A DNA stretch of 64,000 bases from Pogonophryne albipinna (Eukaryota; Chordata; Actinopteri; Perciformes; Artedidraconidae): assembly GCA_028583405.1 (NCBI GenBank), contig JAPTMU010000279.1, positions 10,001 through 74,000 of the forward strand. The letters run 5' to 3'. The notes under the pieces are model-generated. The model had not been told where the DNA came from, ran no database searches, and saw nothing but the letters and a program-made list of their open reading frames with translations. Shown here in pieces: positions 1 through 14,145 of this stretch. Made by a program: the position numbers and the translations under genes. Within the stretch, counting starts at the first letter, position 1. The number at the start of each line of letters is the position of its first letter.

Positions 1-1316
<1,316 letters not shown>

Positions 1317-1714
1317 ATTCATTTAGTTGTGTATGGGTGACTGGAAGGAAAGGAAAAGGATATCAGAGTTCAAATTCAAAACACATCAGGTGTCTTTTAG
1401 CCTGAAGGCATCAATACTTTCTCATCGCTCCTGAGGCCCAAAGCGCTATCTCAAACTTTAGCTCAGAGACGCCACCATTTTTGGGAATAATGTGAAGGCA
1501 GGTAGAGAAGAATTAGCACATTAGAGTCGTGCACTGGTGGAGTATTTTTGAAGGAGGTCCTGAAAGGTAGCATCACAAGAGCAAAAGGGTTTTTCTATTG
1601 GATTCAATTGGAAGATCTGTTGCAAACACACATTTATGATACTTATATGTTTTGTTCAGCCGGATAATCTCCACATATTAACACCACTTTATGATTTTTA
1701 GGATAAAAAGCTAA

Positions 1715-2483
1715 CTATAAAGGAACTACAGCAAGGTCACATTACTTCACGTCACCACTGCTAAGCTAAAGGTGGCTAATGTTGGGCTATAAAGGAACTA
1801 CAGCACGGTCACATGACTTCACGTCACCACTGCTAAGCTAAAGGTGGCTAATGTTGGGCTATAAAGGAACTACAGCACGGTCACATTACTTCACGTCACC
1901 ACCGCTAAGCTAAAGGCGGCTAATGTGGGCTATAAAGGAACTACAGCACGGTCACATGACTTCACGTCACCACCGCTAAGCTAAAGGTGGCTAATGTTGG
2001 GCTATAAAGGAACTACAGCTCGGTCACATGACTTCACGTCACCACCGCTGAGCTAAAGGTGGCTAATGTTGGGCTATAAAGGAACTACAGCACGGTCACA
2101 TGACTTCACGTCACCACCGCTAAGCTAAAGGAGGCTAATGTTGGGCTATAAAGGAACTACAGCACGGTCACATGACTTCACGTCACCACCGCTAAGCTAA
2201 AGGTGGCTAATGTTGGGCTATAAGGGAACTACAGCACGGTCACATGACTTCACGTCACCACTGCTAAGCTAAAGGAGGCTAATGTCGGGCTATAAAGGAA
2301 CTACAGCACGGTCACCTGACTTCACGTCACCACCGCTAAGCTAAAGGTGGCTAATGTTGGGCTATAAAGGAACTACAGCACGGTCACATGATTTCACGTC
2401 ACCACCGCTAAGCTAAAGGCGGCTAATGTTGGGCTATAAAGGAACTACAGCACGGTCACATGACTTCACGTCACCACTGCTAA
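1715..2483 (+). repeat. 72-bp minisatellite, 11 copies
   Basis: The unit runs from CTATAAAGGAACTACAGCAC through GCTAAGCTAAAGGTGGCTAA. The motif GGAACTACAG recurs 11 times at 71-72 bp spacing, and the last copy is truncated. Each unit carries TCACATGA (or a variant) and TCACGTCA, which resemble E-box/M-box and CRE-like sites, so the array is a dense cluster of such motifs. No open frame spans it. Confidence 0.95.
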
Positions 2484-3029
2484 GGCGTTTTTTAAACTCC
2501 ATAGGGGTATTTAGTGATGCATTTTATGTCACATCTTTTCAGCTTGTGTTGTACCACAGACCTTATTTCAGACATCTCACCAAAAACACATTAAAGAAAT
2601 GGTCGACTTAAACAGGAAGTGGCAAAATGCTGATTAATTTAAAGGTTTTAAGACTCATTTCTGAGATAAAACACATTGAGGGAGACACTACAACTTGGAG
2701 ACAGTTCAGAGGGTTCATATTTATCCATCCATCCCTTCGTGTGTCACCGTCTGACAGCAGATCAGAGAGAGACTGACAGGCGGTGAGTCTAACGCCTGTT
2801 CTGAACCTCCGGTCAGGTCGGCTGATATCGTGACGCTCTGCCGATCACAGATATGATCCGACCTGCTGAACATCTCCGCTGACTGACTGTTGTGTTGCTT
2901 GTGAAAGCGAAAACGCACACCAGAAAACAGAAGGACCATCGGGGCTTTTCAACAACACAGTTATGTAAACTGGTAGCAAAAACAAAGACAGATTCAGCTG
3001 GAGGAGGAATCACAACGTCTGTAAGTTGT

Positions 3030-3790
3030 ACCTAACTATCAAATCCAATCAAAGTTTATTTATAAAGCACATTTAAAAGCGATTTTTGGTCGGGCCAAAG
3101 TGCTGTACATGTAATAAATACTACAATCACATAAAAACACAATAAATTACAACAGATATATAAAAAACACAGGGAAAAGTCAGGAGTCGTGCTCCGCTCT
3201 GAATAAAAGGCCAGGGAGAAGAAGTGTGTTTTAAGAGTAGATTTAAAAACCCCTCTGGGCCGACCTCACATGGAGGTAACTATGGTTACATTCATCCTAT
3301 ATAACCATACTGTGTGTTTAAAATCACTTCTTAAAATCCACCTCTTCTCCTTAACGTTCGACACTTAGAAAGATAGTAGATTGTTGCTTTTAATTGGTCT
3401 ATTATTTTTACTATATGGCTGTTATTACTGTATTCATGTTTATTTTTACCTTTTTATTTGTATTTTTGCTTATTTTTACGTTTTCTGAGCTGAGCTGTGT
3501 GATTTTTGTATTTTATTAATGTATTTATTTTTCTGTACAACACTTTGGTCTGGAGGTTTTAAATTGCTTTACAAATAAAGCTGTATTGCATTGTGTTGTA
3601 TGCAAAATGACCACATTGAAAAAGATCCTTAAAGTCAGTTAAGGAGTCAAATCAAATCAAAATGTATTATTGATCCAAATCACAAGACATGCCTCAAAGG
3701 GCTGTACAAAGCAAACAAAAGCAAAGACAAAAACAAAATACAAACGGCATAGCATAACAATTATAAAACAAGGAGTGACTCTAACAGCCC
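3030..3790. mobile_element. several LINE 3'-tail fragments in both orientations
   Basis: The stretch 3040-3260 begins with CAATCAAAGTTTATTTATAA and GCCAAAGTGCTGTACATG, which is the reverse complement of a common fish LINE tail. The stretch 3340-3600 reads forward and ends CACTTTGGTCTGGAGGTTTT then AAATAAAGCTG. A third reversed tail lies at 3655-3780. No reverse transcriptase frame remains. Confidence 0.5.
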
Positions 3791-4129
3791 TTTACTTATT
3801 TTAAGCGTTAAAACAAAACCAAGCTATTTCTATAGAGTGATTTCTGATTGCTTTCCAAAGCCGCCCGTCCGCCTCCTCCAAACACTGCGACTCATCAAAA
3901 TGTTGGCAGAAGTTAGAGTTGCATGCTGGGAAATGTCGCTGCAGCAGTGGATTCCCAGCATGCTCCCTGAAGGCCTGTCATCTCAATCTGAGCCTGACAG
4001 CTTTAAATCGATCGCACGTCTCTCCTTTTCACCTCATTTAATCCGCAGTGTCCCCGCAGTGTCCTGACTGTCATCTCTGAAGGACATGGACTTACTTTTT
4101 AACTTGTGGAGTTATGGGGTTTCTTTCGA

Positions 4130-4300
4130 TTAAAGAGGTCCTATTATGCCTCTTGGGGTTTTGCCTTTCCTGTAATGTGTTATATAGGTTTTGGTGCATG
4201 TAAATGGTCTGCAGAGGCTAAAATCCATCACATAATATATCACTGGATTGTAATTATTCATGCATTAAAGTCATTTTATTTTGCAGCTAGTAATAACTTT
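4130..4300 (+). mobile_element. 5' fragment of TTAA element, family N
   Basis: It starts TTAAAGAGGTCCTATTATGC and continues with TTTCCTGTAATGTGTTATA and TGCATGTAAATGGTCTGCAG. The same left end recurs at 6266, 27505 and 30686. The start at TTAA suggests a non-autonomous piggyBac-like element (inference). Confidence 0.55.
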
Positions 4301-4790
4301 GAATGACTCTCTATTCAGATATAATAATCCATTATAGTATGTGTTACGTGCCAGGCAGGCTGTACTGGTGTGGTTTTCCTTCCCTCCTGTGTTTCTCTCT
4401 TCTCCAAAGAGGTTTCTCAATACTCAAATTTCCCCTCCTCGACTCCTCGACTCCTCGGTCCTCCGGTAGTGACCCGGAAATGAATTCATGCATTACTGCA
4501 TGAATTTTTACGTTTTTCTGCTTACGTTTTTCTGCTTACAAATTGTACTGTAGTATAAGTCTCAAGCAGCATCAAATTGAAACACTCAAGTAAAGTACAA
4601 GTACCTCAAAGATGCAGTTGAGTAAATGCACAAAGTTACTTAGTTGTAACATCCGGAAAATTCAAAAATCTGAACACAAATGTAGAAATGTACCCACATC
4701 TGTATATTTATCATTGTCCCTCTATGTTTCCAGTGTCATCGTCCACAGCAACATCAAATCATCAAAGCGAGGTATTGACTCTGTGCCTAC

Positions 4791-4910
4791 CTGTCGATGT
4801 CGCCCTGCATCTCTTTGCTGCCTTTCTGGGAAACATCTTGAGCAGTAGAAGAGTCCGAGGCTCGGCCTGCGCTCCTCGAATACAGATGAAGGCCGCCGTC
4901 GGTAAGGTAT
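4791..4910 (-). CDS. nav3: nav3 exon G (120 bp)
   Basis: The exon lies between the acceptor CTCTCACAG and the donor GACAG|GTAGGC. It reads YLTDGGLHLYSRSAGR, then a diverged part ending KEMQGDID. NAV3 has YMTDGGLNLYTRSLNR in this place, directly after SGDILGKSLRTDDINSG. The first base completes the Gly codon begun by exon F, and the exon leaves in phase 2, as needed for the following SWDDSSSVSSG exon. That next exon was looked for in 1-4790 and not seen, so it should lie left of the window. Confidence 0.92.
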
Positions 4911-6265
4911 CTGTGAGAGGGGGAATAATGAGAGGATGACGATGCTGTGGTGGAAAGATAGTAACTGTATAAATAAAATGTACTTGAGTTGACCAACCTC
5001 TGTTCTGTATAAACTTAACCAGTAAGGGAATACAGTGACATGATGGATATACTGATACAAAAGCACTTTCTTTTTGCGAAAGCCTATCAAATCCTTATTC
5101 TAATCTACAGCTTGAGGTAAGTTGGATTTCTAGACTTTTTAAACACCATGTAGAATAAAACTACTTCCTGAGAATAAACACCAACGTAGCAGTAATCAAT
5201 ATTGAAAATAAAATCAACTTAAGCACCACATTTTTCTCTAGAAATATATAGGGTATCTGTTTGAGCCAAATCTTAGATGTTAAATCCTAATAGCAACACT
5301 TAATTGAATTAGCATTTCTGCCTGCTTTGAGCACTTCGGATGCAAACAGAATATTATCATTATTGCAAAAGGGCATTCAGTAAAGTATAAAATAAACATC
5401 AAAGTTATAGTTATTTTTGGAGATTTTAAATTGCAAGACAAAAACGATTAATACAATCGATTTTGTATAATTTGTAAGACTTTTGAAGATTGATTTAACA
5501 CAATTTAGTACCAATTAAGGCCTTTTTTTGTTGCCTTTTAGCCTTTTTTTAAGGATCTGCAAGATTAAATGTGTGTATGTGGCACTGAGTAAGTGGTCAG
5601 ATTTGAGGCACGGCTGATAGGACACGGAGACCATTACCATTTAGCTAATTAAGCTTAGCTAATCACTTTTCCTTTCAGACAGCATTAATTAATATGCTTT
5701 ACCCCATAACTCTGCTTTACATCCATTCACAGTCTGCCGTATGTGTGTATGTGTGTGTGTGTGTAGAATGTGAATTGCCTTTTTGACAAAACTCTCATTT
5801 GCTCACTGCTTTAATAGCTATGGTGATAATGAAGGTCAGAAGCAAACACACATTTTGCCGTGATGTTTTCCGGATCTATTTTCATTCAGCTAATCTGTCA
5901 GCGAATGGCGTGGCCTCGAGTTGCACACTTCACTTTCATGGCAAGACAAACGATGACAGCCTTAGTGGATGTTGCCCTTTGTATTAATGTTCACAGAAAG
6001 ATGAGGCCTTGGAGACTATGAACACACATCCAACCTTTTCCACTAAACCCATATGCACTGCGACATTGAATAGAAAAATGTGACTTGTATTCATGATTCA
6101 TCAAACAAGTGTTTAAGTTAGTATAGAGGAAGAAGAAGGCCAAATCATATCAAGTGGAACATATTCTGCTCGCTTTCGGGTCCATACTTACATATTGGAT
6201 TCATACTAGAACGTCTTTAATTTCTCTAGTGTCTCTTTTTCTCATACTGTCCGTTAGAATGTAAC
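4911..6265. other. nav3 intron between exons F and G, mostly unique
   Basis: AT-rich intron with nothing recognised except the stretch 5765-5822, which is repeated with few changes at 7596-7653 (TAGAATGTGAATTGCCTTTT onward, next to short TG runs). That gives a short direct duplication placed on both sides of exon F. Confidence 0.45.
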
Positions 6266-6403
6266 TTAAAGAGGCCCTATTGTGATTTTTGGGGGGTTTT
6301 CCCTCTCCTGTAGTGTGTTCTATAGGAGTTCCGGGAACACAGTGACATCACTATGGAACACTTGCACTTCTATTAGCCAGTGCTCCGATGCATTGTACGT
6401 GAT
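6266..6403 (+). mobile_element. fragment of TTAA element, family N
   Basis: It starts TTAAAGAGGCCCTATTGTGA and carries the family signature CTTCTATTAGCCAGTGCTCC and CATTGTACGTGATA. It is truncated on the right by the local duplication that begins at 6404. Confidence 0.55.
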
Positions 6404-6700
6404 AATATACATTTGGGCACCATCATTTACCAATTAAAGCGTCGGCATTTAAAGCAGGAAGTCAGAAGTGCATCAGAGGAAGCTAATATGCTAAACGCTA
6501 TAGTCGTCCTACCCGCTCGTAGGATATTTTAGGCAAACAATATACATTTTAGCAACAAATACTTTAACCTACCTCAACCAAATAGAAGCAAGTTTAATTT
6601 AGGCTAGCAATATACATTTTGGCACCATCATTTATGTCAGAAGTGCATCAGAGGAAGCTAACATGCTAAGTGCTATAGTCGTCCTACCCGCTGGTGATCT
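6404..6700. repeat. local direct duplication reaching into exon F donor
   Basis: AATATACATTTGGGCACCAT at 6404 recurs at 6609, and GTCAGAAGTGCATCAGAGGA at 6461 recurs at 6636. The copies continue through GCTATAGTCGTCCTACCCGC, which in the second copy contains the true exon F 5' splice site (6687-6686). The first copy therefore carries a decoy donor of the same sequence inside the intron. About 30 bp are missing from the second copy. Confidence 0.85.
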
Positions 6701-7113
6701 CATTGGTCCGGTTGCTCCTCCCTAGGATATCTCCTTCACTCAAGTACCCTGTTATCTCCATCTCCGACTGCTGCCCTTCATCTCCTTCTCCTTCTCCTCT
6801 TCCTCCTCCTCCTCCTGCTCCTCCTCCTCCATTCTCCCCTTGCTCCGCCCCCCTCACCCCTCTTCTGAACACAAACCTGGAAGTGTCAGAGTGCCCAGTG
6901 TAGCGCCCTGTGGTGCACCCGGCGCTCGCCGTGGTCGCCCTGGGCGGCGCCGCGTAGCTGCCGGGCATTGAGGGGGCGTCGCCCGCCTGGAGACGCGGGG
7001 TTTGTGATTGGCCGAGACGCCAGGCCATGGGGGAGGAGCGTGTGGTGAGGGCTGGGAGACTCCGCCCATTTACCTCCGTGGTTACGGTGGTGTCGAAAGT
7101 CGTTTCTATTGTA
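6688..7113 (-). CDS. nav3: nav3 exon F (426 bp)
   Basis: The exon begins after the acceptor CTCCACAG and ends at the donor AGCGG|GTAGGA. It encodes TIETTFDTTVTTEVNGRS, then PMAWRLGQSQTPRLQAGDAP, and ends GYLSEGDILGRSNRTNEITS. All three are NAV landmarks (TLETTFDSTVTTEVNGR, MTWRLGQ..PRLQAGDAPS, GYMSDGDILGKSLRTDDI). The first methionine (7028) is internal: the frame is open back to the acceptor at 7113 with good similarity, so this is not a start. A Gly/Glu-rich stretch around 6775-6850 replaces a less biased mammalian segment and looks like expansion of a GGN repeat. The phase is 2 at both ends. Part of the donor region is duplicated downstream near 6500. Confidence 0.95.
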
Positions 7114-8772
7114 CTGTGGAGAGAGAAAAAACAATAAAGGATTTAAACTCTTACTCTTTAAAAGCAAAAAAACGAGTATTATCCTGTGTTGAGCAAAACA
7201 CTTTTACCAAGGACAAAACAAGTTAACATTAACAAGATGCGAAACACTTTTACGAGAACTGAGACAAATGTACAAGTCCCGAAACACTTTAACATTTGCC
7301 GAAAACACTTTTACAAACTAAATGAAATCTGACTCTTTAAAAAGCAAAAACCGCTATTATCACTGTGATTTCTCTGACAGTATCTTGAGTAAAAAATTGC
7401 TAAAAGTGCACAACAATAACGAGTCTTACTCATCGTATCAAGTGCAATCCTGTGCAAAGGGTAAATCATTCAGGTGAAAAGATCGGACATTTTTACAAGT
7501 AGTAGAGCGCCACTCCCTTCAAACCTCATGCTGTGTTTCTAGCACAGCTGTGTGTGTGTGTGTACGTAGGTCCAAACATTGAAGTGTGTGGGAATATGTA
7601 GAATGTGAATTGCCTTTTTGACAACACTCTCATATGCTCACTGCTTTAATAGCTGTGTGTGTGACCTTCCTAAAGTGCTGCTGTTTCTTCCACTGTGTTG
7701 ACTTGAAGGGGAAAGATAGCAGAAAGTGATTGCTCTCATGAGGACATATGTCAGAGCATCCATCACACTGAATCACATGGAGACACAGACAGCCATGTTT
7801 GTTCAACTATTACATGTATTTTGCAAAGGATTTTAAACTGCCACAGAAAACAAAATATGTATCAGGTTAAGCTGCATCAGCAGGGTTGAAGCAAGTGAAA
7901 CTTCTAGTGAAATGTCAGAGAGAAAAATTGTAATAACTACCAATTTTAGATTTTCTAGCTACATTTTCAACAAATGAAGGTTGAATCCTTAACAGATGTG
8001 CAATGCAGTAAAACACCAGCTTGAGCTCTCTCTGCTGGGAAGAAGAGTGAACTACAGTCACATGATATCACACAACACACATCAAAACACAACGCGGAAC
8101 ATGTACTAATGTGTAGTCATATACATCCCTTATTTGGCCAAATCCTCTACTTTATTATGCATGATAGAAACAAGACTAACATTAAATGTGTTCAAAAGAA
8201 AAAGGATTTAAACTACGATTAACAAGTAATAGAAAGGTAGGAAATGTCCACACGTCTGTATCATGATCAGCATATTTGGTCTACATTGTCTGCCAGTACT
8301 AAATTATAATATTGTGACTTTGAAAACAATTTAAAAGGTACTTAAAATGCTCATAATGCAGTTTAAGTCCGAGGGCAGCAGCTGTTCGATGAGACATAAA
8401 AGCAAAGACAAGCAGTGTCTCACACATGGTGGTGACAGAGGTGTGAGAACTGTGTGTGTGTGTGTGTGTGTGTGAGAAAGGTCAGTACACTGTCCCCTGT
8501 GCTGCCAAGTGCCAACATGAGAGGGGCAGAGATGCCAGCCGTGTTCACATCCAATCTTTATCAACACCTCCTGAGATCAACAAACACGCATACACACACA
8601 CGCACACTCCACACACACACCCAACGACACACACACACCACCATGTCAGAGTGCAGCATTAAACAGACAACTGATGCTTATTTAAAAAGCAATCACAGAG
8701 AAGTATTAGAATATGGATATTCATTAGCCACGGTCAATTAATCAAAAATAACCACTAACCGTGTGTGTGTGT
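7114..8772. other. nav3 intron between exons E and F, nearest part
   Basis: Mostly unique AT-rich intron. It holds a short (GT)n at 8451-8474 and an imperfect CA-rich stretch at 8583-8640. No exon or clear transposon was seen. Confidence 0.4.
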
Positions 8773-9010
8773 CCTAGCATTACTATCCTCGTGGGGACCT
8801 ATCTGTTTACAAAGTCACGTGTGTGGACTCACCTCCCTTATGGGGGACAAATTGGAGGTCCCCATAAGGGGAATCATTAATTTTAGGGTGAAGACTTGGT
8901 TAGGTTAAGGGTTAGGGTTAGGCATGTGTTGGTTATGGTTAAGGTTAGGACAAGTCTCCAGGAAATGCATGTAAGTCAATGTAATGTCCCCTGAAGTGAT
9001 GTATACATGG
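8773..9010 (+). mobile_element. short interspersed fish repeat, copy 1
   Basis: The sequence has TCGTGGGGACCTATCTGTTT, GGTCCCCATAAGGGGAATCA and a TTAGGGTTAGGC run, and ends in CAAGTCTCCAGGAAATGCAT. A second copy in the same orientation lies at 9286-9491. The telomere-like TTAGGG is part of the repeat, not a telomere. Its class was not assigned. Confidence 0.6.
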
Positions 9011-9285
9011 TGTGTGTGTGCATCTGTGTGTGGCCATCTGAAAGTGATTAAGACATGGATAGGGGAGCATCTTTTCCTGTGTGCATGTGTTTGTCCTCTC
9101 TTTTACCCCGTCTTCACAGACCCTCAGGGCAGGTTATCAATGTGAATCAAAGACGTTTCAAAACATGTGTGTGTTTCTGTGTGTCAGTGTGTGTGTCAGT
9201 GTGTGTCCACTCAATTAACCCCGTCTTTTGAGATCCTGCCTGCTCCTCCTTGCCCGGCCCCAGAGGCTTTTTTGTGTGTGTGTGT

Positions 9286-10496
<1,211 letters not shown>

Positions 10497-10565
10497 CAAC
10501 TTGGATGGTGGTGGGGGCCACATAATACTATGTACTGGCCACCAGGGGGCCGCACATTCACTTGG

Positions 10566-10601
<36 letters not shown>

Positions 10602-11020
10602 TTCCATGTATTGTATGTAATTATTAACAAATATACTAAGTCTGACATCTTCTTTGACATTTTACAATCTCTCAGGGAACATCCTCTAACAAGCTCACTA
10701 AAGAAAAAAATCTGTTTACAGAAATGTTATTTAATGTTTACAAGTGGCATGTTTGTATTAAACAGGTTATTTAAAAGTGGAATGAAACTATTTTAAACTA
10801 TTGGAAAGCACGGAAAATGCGTGTGCATTAAGATTAAACATTAAGATGACATAAACATGAAGTCATGAACACTAACCCAGACATTAGTTGTCTAACTTGA
10901 ACCTAAGACACTTGAAGCCTCAACACAGACACCTGTCAACCCGCACTCTGCTGTTCCCGCTGAAATTATGAATGAAATTAATCTGAGGGCCGCAAAAAGT
11001 GTAGGTGGGGGCCGCCAAAT
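10497..11020. mobile_element. hAT-like non-autonomous element, partial
   Basis: It starts CAGGGATGGGCAACTTGGAT and contains GGGCCACAT and, near the right side, GAGGGCCGCAAAAAGTG. Such ends are common in fish hAT derivatives. The expected inverted right end is missing or diverged. A (CA)n run lies at 10568-10600. Confidence 0.45.
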
Positions 11021-12216
11021 CCTCCATCCTATTGTAGTAAACTCATCCTGTGGATTCCTCCCGCTCCATCATGTCACTTATCCTCTCAGCCTTACGAGAA
11101 AATCTGGTTTTGAAGGATCATTAGCGTTAAAAACGTGTCTATCTTTTGGTAGGTTTGCTTCTTCTACCGAACGCTTGCAATCATCGTAATGAAGCGTCAG
11201 CTCGAACTGAAAAATGTGCACATGAACCGAACCAATAGCTATCTCCTTCAATTCAAAAGCAATGAATAATTGACCATGCCCCCTTCTCTCTGGGCTCCAT
11301 GTGTAAACAGAAAGTAAACAAACCCGACTGGGGAAAAGCTATTATTTATCTGCTGAGTCCTCGGGGGGATATGGGATCCCTCGACATTTCCCTTTTCTTT
11401 TCTATTTGCCCTTGAAGATGACAGGATTTCTTGACTTTCTTCACACATTGAGCAGCGTCTATTGCTCCAAAATGTCAATCAATACCATCTTTTATTGTCT
11501 GGATAGAAGAGAAAACAGTGGAGGGAAATTTAATGAGTTTTTTAATCGATACGGATTGTCTGTCGGGGCCGTAGCACGGGAGGATCGGTGACGAATGTTG
11601 AACTTTGCGGCAGTGTCGAGGACAAATCAAAGAGGAAGGGACTTCAATAATGAAAGGATTAATGTTCAGAGCTGGAATATAGTGGGAGTACATTTACTCA
11701 AGTATTGTAGTTAAGTTTTGAGTATTTCTTATTATGGTACTGCATCAATCAATCAATCAATCAATCAAAGTGTATCTATATAGCCCAATCACACATTCTT
11801 CATTCGTCTCAGTGGACTTTACAGTTTTGACAGAATATGAATACGACCCCCTCACGTCGGAAACACCTCCAAAGAAACCCCAAAAGTTAAAGGGGAAATG
11901 TTAGAAACCTCGAGGAGAGCAACAGAGGAGGGATGGATGTTGTGTGTAAATTAAAAAGATAATACATTTACAACATAGTCCAAATATAAGTCCCTATACT
12001 TGTACTCCAGTACATTTTAGAAGACAATATTGTACTTTTTTACGATTATTAGCTAATACCAATTATAAACCACTAATAAATAAACATTTAAACATAGTTT
12101 AAGGCTAAAATATCCAGCAGCAGTGTATAATGTAATATAAATTAGCTCCACCTTTAACAGCTGTGATGAACACATTAATGCATCAATGATCATAATGAAG
12201 TAATTTAATTTATAAC
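11021..12216. other. intron, nothing clear except a short LINE-tail-like piece
   Basis: A (TCAA)n run at about 11745-11768 followed by AGTGTATCTATATAGCCCAA looks like the end of a reversed LINE or SINE tail. Nothing else was recognised. Confidence 0.35.
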
Positions 12217-13411
12217 AAGTCAAATCAAGCAATCTGATGTCGTGATATACTGAGCGTATACCACGGGTAGAATTGTAAGTTACTTTTCACAACAAGTCAG
12301 TATCCCTCCGCGTCTGAGAAAAACAGTATAAAGTTGGCAGTTTGCTTTTCGAACTGGGAGAAGAAAACAGCGGAGAAGTAACGGGCCAGAAACCCTCCTT
12401 TTTGCGCAGCGGTCCAGACATAGACATCAAACGGCAAAACATATTCAGTGTGCAGTTCCTTTGGCATTAGGGCAGGGATATCTAGATACTTTCCAAGGTT
12501 TGACATAATGAATTGTGCTACTTTTAAAGCAAGCAACGATGTTTTCAAATCTGTAATCAAAAAGGTCCGCAAAAACACTATCGACCAATCAGATTGCTTG
12601 ATTTGACTTGTCAGTTTTATAAATATATTTACATTTCTTCCGTTACGAAACAAACTTACAAAGCATAAGATGGAAACATTTAAGATTAACTTCGACCTCC
12701 GGGCGGGTCTTACTATGGAGGAGTGGATTGAGGAGTGCCTATCTCCAGAAAAAAAAGCACCTAAACGACGACAAGCAGAGCTCCGTGAAGAGCAGGTAGA
12801 CCAACTGGGAAAGTACCACCATTCAAAAGCTTTCGGATGCGGGTCTTGAAACAAAGCAGAGACATGATGACCATTAGTGGCCACAGGTGCGAAAGCTCTC
12901 TCCAGAGCTACTGGAAGCCAAATCTCGGGGACCGGAGAAAGTGAAGCAATATTCTCATTCATTTGAGCTGTACTGTACTGTACCCAACATACAAGCTGTT
13001 AATAAACTTTTCAATCAATCAATCAATCACTCACCACGCCAAGCAACAGCCTAGAACAACCTCAACCTACACAAGTAACCTCGTCAGCCATGCTACTGAT
13101 GCTGGACAGGTTTTCAGTGGCTGCACAATAAACGGCAACATACAAATGAATGTAAATAAATAGCCAAATAATGGATCAACGCTCTCTGTCTAATATGTTC
13201 GCTAGCTGTTAGTGTTGTTGCATAGCAACCACCTCGCACTATGTTTCGTGCAGAAGGCAACGGAGGGACTATTTTATTTTGAACATCATTATTTAGTAAT
13301 AAAAACTATTTAAATTAGAGTGTGTATTTTTCTTTCATATTGCCACACTTGGTAACCGTTTTATAAAAGCAATAGCTCACTTCAGGCCGTGGTATATGCT
13401 CATTATATCAC
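12217..13411. mobile_element. candidate TIR element with internal inverted repeats
   Basis: CAAGTCAAATCAAGCAATCT at 12217 is repeated inverted near 12612. TGATATACTGAGCGTATACC at about 12243 is repeated inverted near 13411. The sequence between includes a forward frame from 12670 (start METFKINFDLRAGLTMEEWI, about 60 codons, rich in Glu and Arg) and no clear transposase. Ends and target duplication were not resolved. Confidence 0.35.
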
Positions 13412-13489
13412 AGCTAAGGGGGTTGTCGAACCACGCCCCTTAGCTGTGATATAATGAGCATATACCACGGCCTGTCGTGAGCTATTGCT
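13368..13489. repeat. 54-bp-arm hairpin (inverted repeat)
   Basis: The left arm 13368-13421 and right arm 13436-13489 are reverse complements with only about two mismatches, separated by a 14-bp loop. The core is CCGTGGTATATGCTCATTAT. It sits directly 5' of the truncated LINE. Confidence 0.9.
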
Positions 13490-13529
13490 TAAATATACGA
13501 CGGGACATTTTAGCCCTCAACAATCAGGC

Positions 13530-14145
13530 CCCCCCCCTACCTCACAGACCTGCTGCACCACCACACCCCTTCCCCCTACCTCACAGACCTGCTGCACCAC
13601 CACACCCCTTCCCCCTACCTCACAGACCTGCTGCACCACCACACCCCTTCCCCCTACCTCACAGACCTGCTGCACCACCACGCCCCTTCCCCCTACCTCA
13701 CAGACCTGCTGCACCACCACGCCCCTTCCCCCTACCTCACAGACCTGCTGCACCACCACACCCCTTCCCCCTACCTCACAGACCTGCTGCACCACCACAC
13801 CCCTTCCCGCTGCCTCCGCTCATCAGAAGCCAACCTCCTATCCATCCCCACCCGCATCAATCACCGGACCTGGGGGGACAGAGCCTTCTCCGTCGCTGCC
13901 CCCTCCCTCTGGAACTCACTCCCCCAACCCATCAGAGACTGCACTGACCTCACCACCTTCAAAACACTCACAAAAACTCACCTCTTCAATCTGGCTTTTA
14001 ATGTGTGATTGTTTTTGTATTATTTGACTTTAACTTTAACTATATATTTATTTGTTGTTCCATCCTTTTCTTTTCTTTTCACTATATCTGTAAAGCGTCT
14101 TTGAGCAGCTGTAAAAGCGCTAACAAATTACATCTATTATTATGA
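13530..14145 (+). mobile_element. 5'-truncated LINE 3' end with expanded coding minisatellite
   Basis: After the array the frame reads RCLRSSEANLLSIPTRINHR, TWGDRAFSVAAPSLWNSLPQ and a terminal THLFNLAFNV before a stop at 14006-14008. This is typical of the C-terminus of L2-type LINE reverse transcriptase proteins. The 3' UTR ends TGTAAAAGCGCTAACAAAT followed by an ATT-type tail. A second copy of the same 3' end lies at 47629-47805, so it is a family and not a single event. Confidence 0.8.
13537..13808 (+). repeat. 39-bp minisatellite inside LINE ORF, 7 copies
   Basis: CTCACAGACCTGCTGCACCA recurs at 13541, 13580, 13619, 13658, 13697, 13736 and 13775. In the LINE frame each unit encodes PYLTDLLHHHTPS, and the frame continues without interruption into the LINE C-terminus. 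The three-base multiple kept the frame open. Confidence 0.95.

Noticed and set aside
6684..7028. Start codon at 7028 as the beginning of a gene
   Set aside because: The frame is open and NAV-like back to the acceptor at 7113, so this methionine is internal to nav3 exon F.
8915..8940. TTAGGG telomere-like repeats
   Set aside because: Only two or three units, and they are part of an interspersed repeat that occurs twice.
12297..12962. 221-codon minus-strand frame
   Set aside because: No recognisable domain. It lies inside a candidate TIR element, is antisense to a better-looking forward frame, and its composition is not protein-like.
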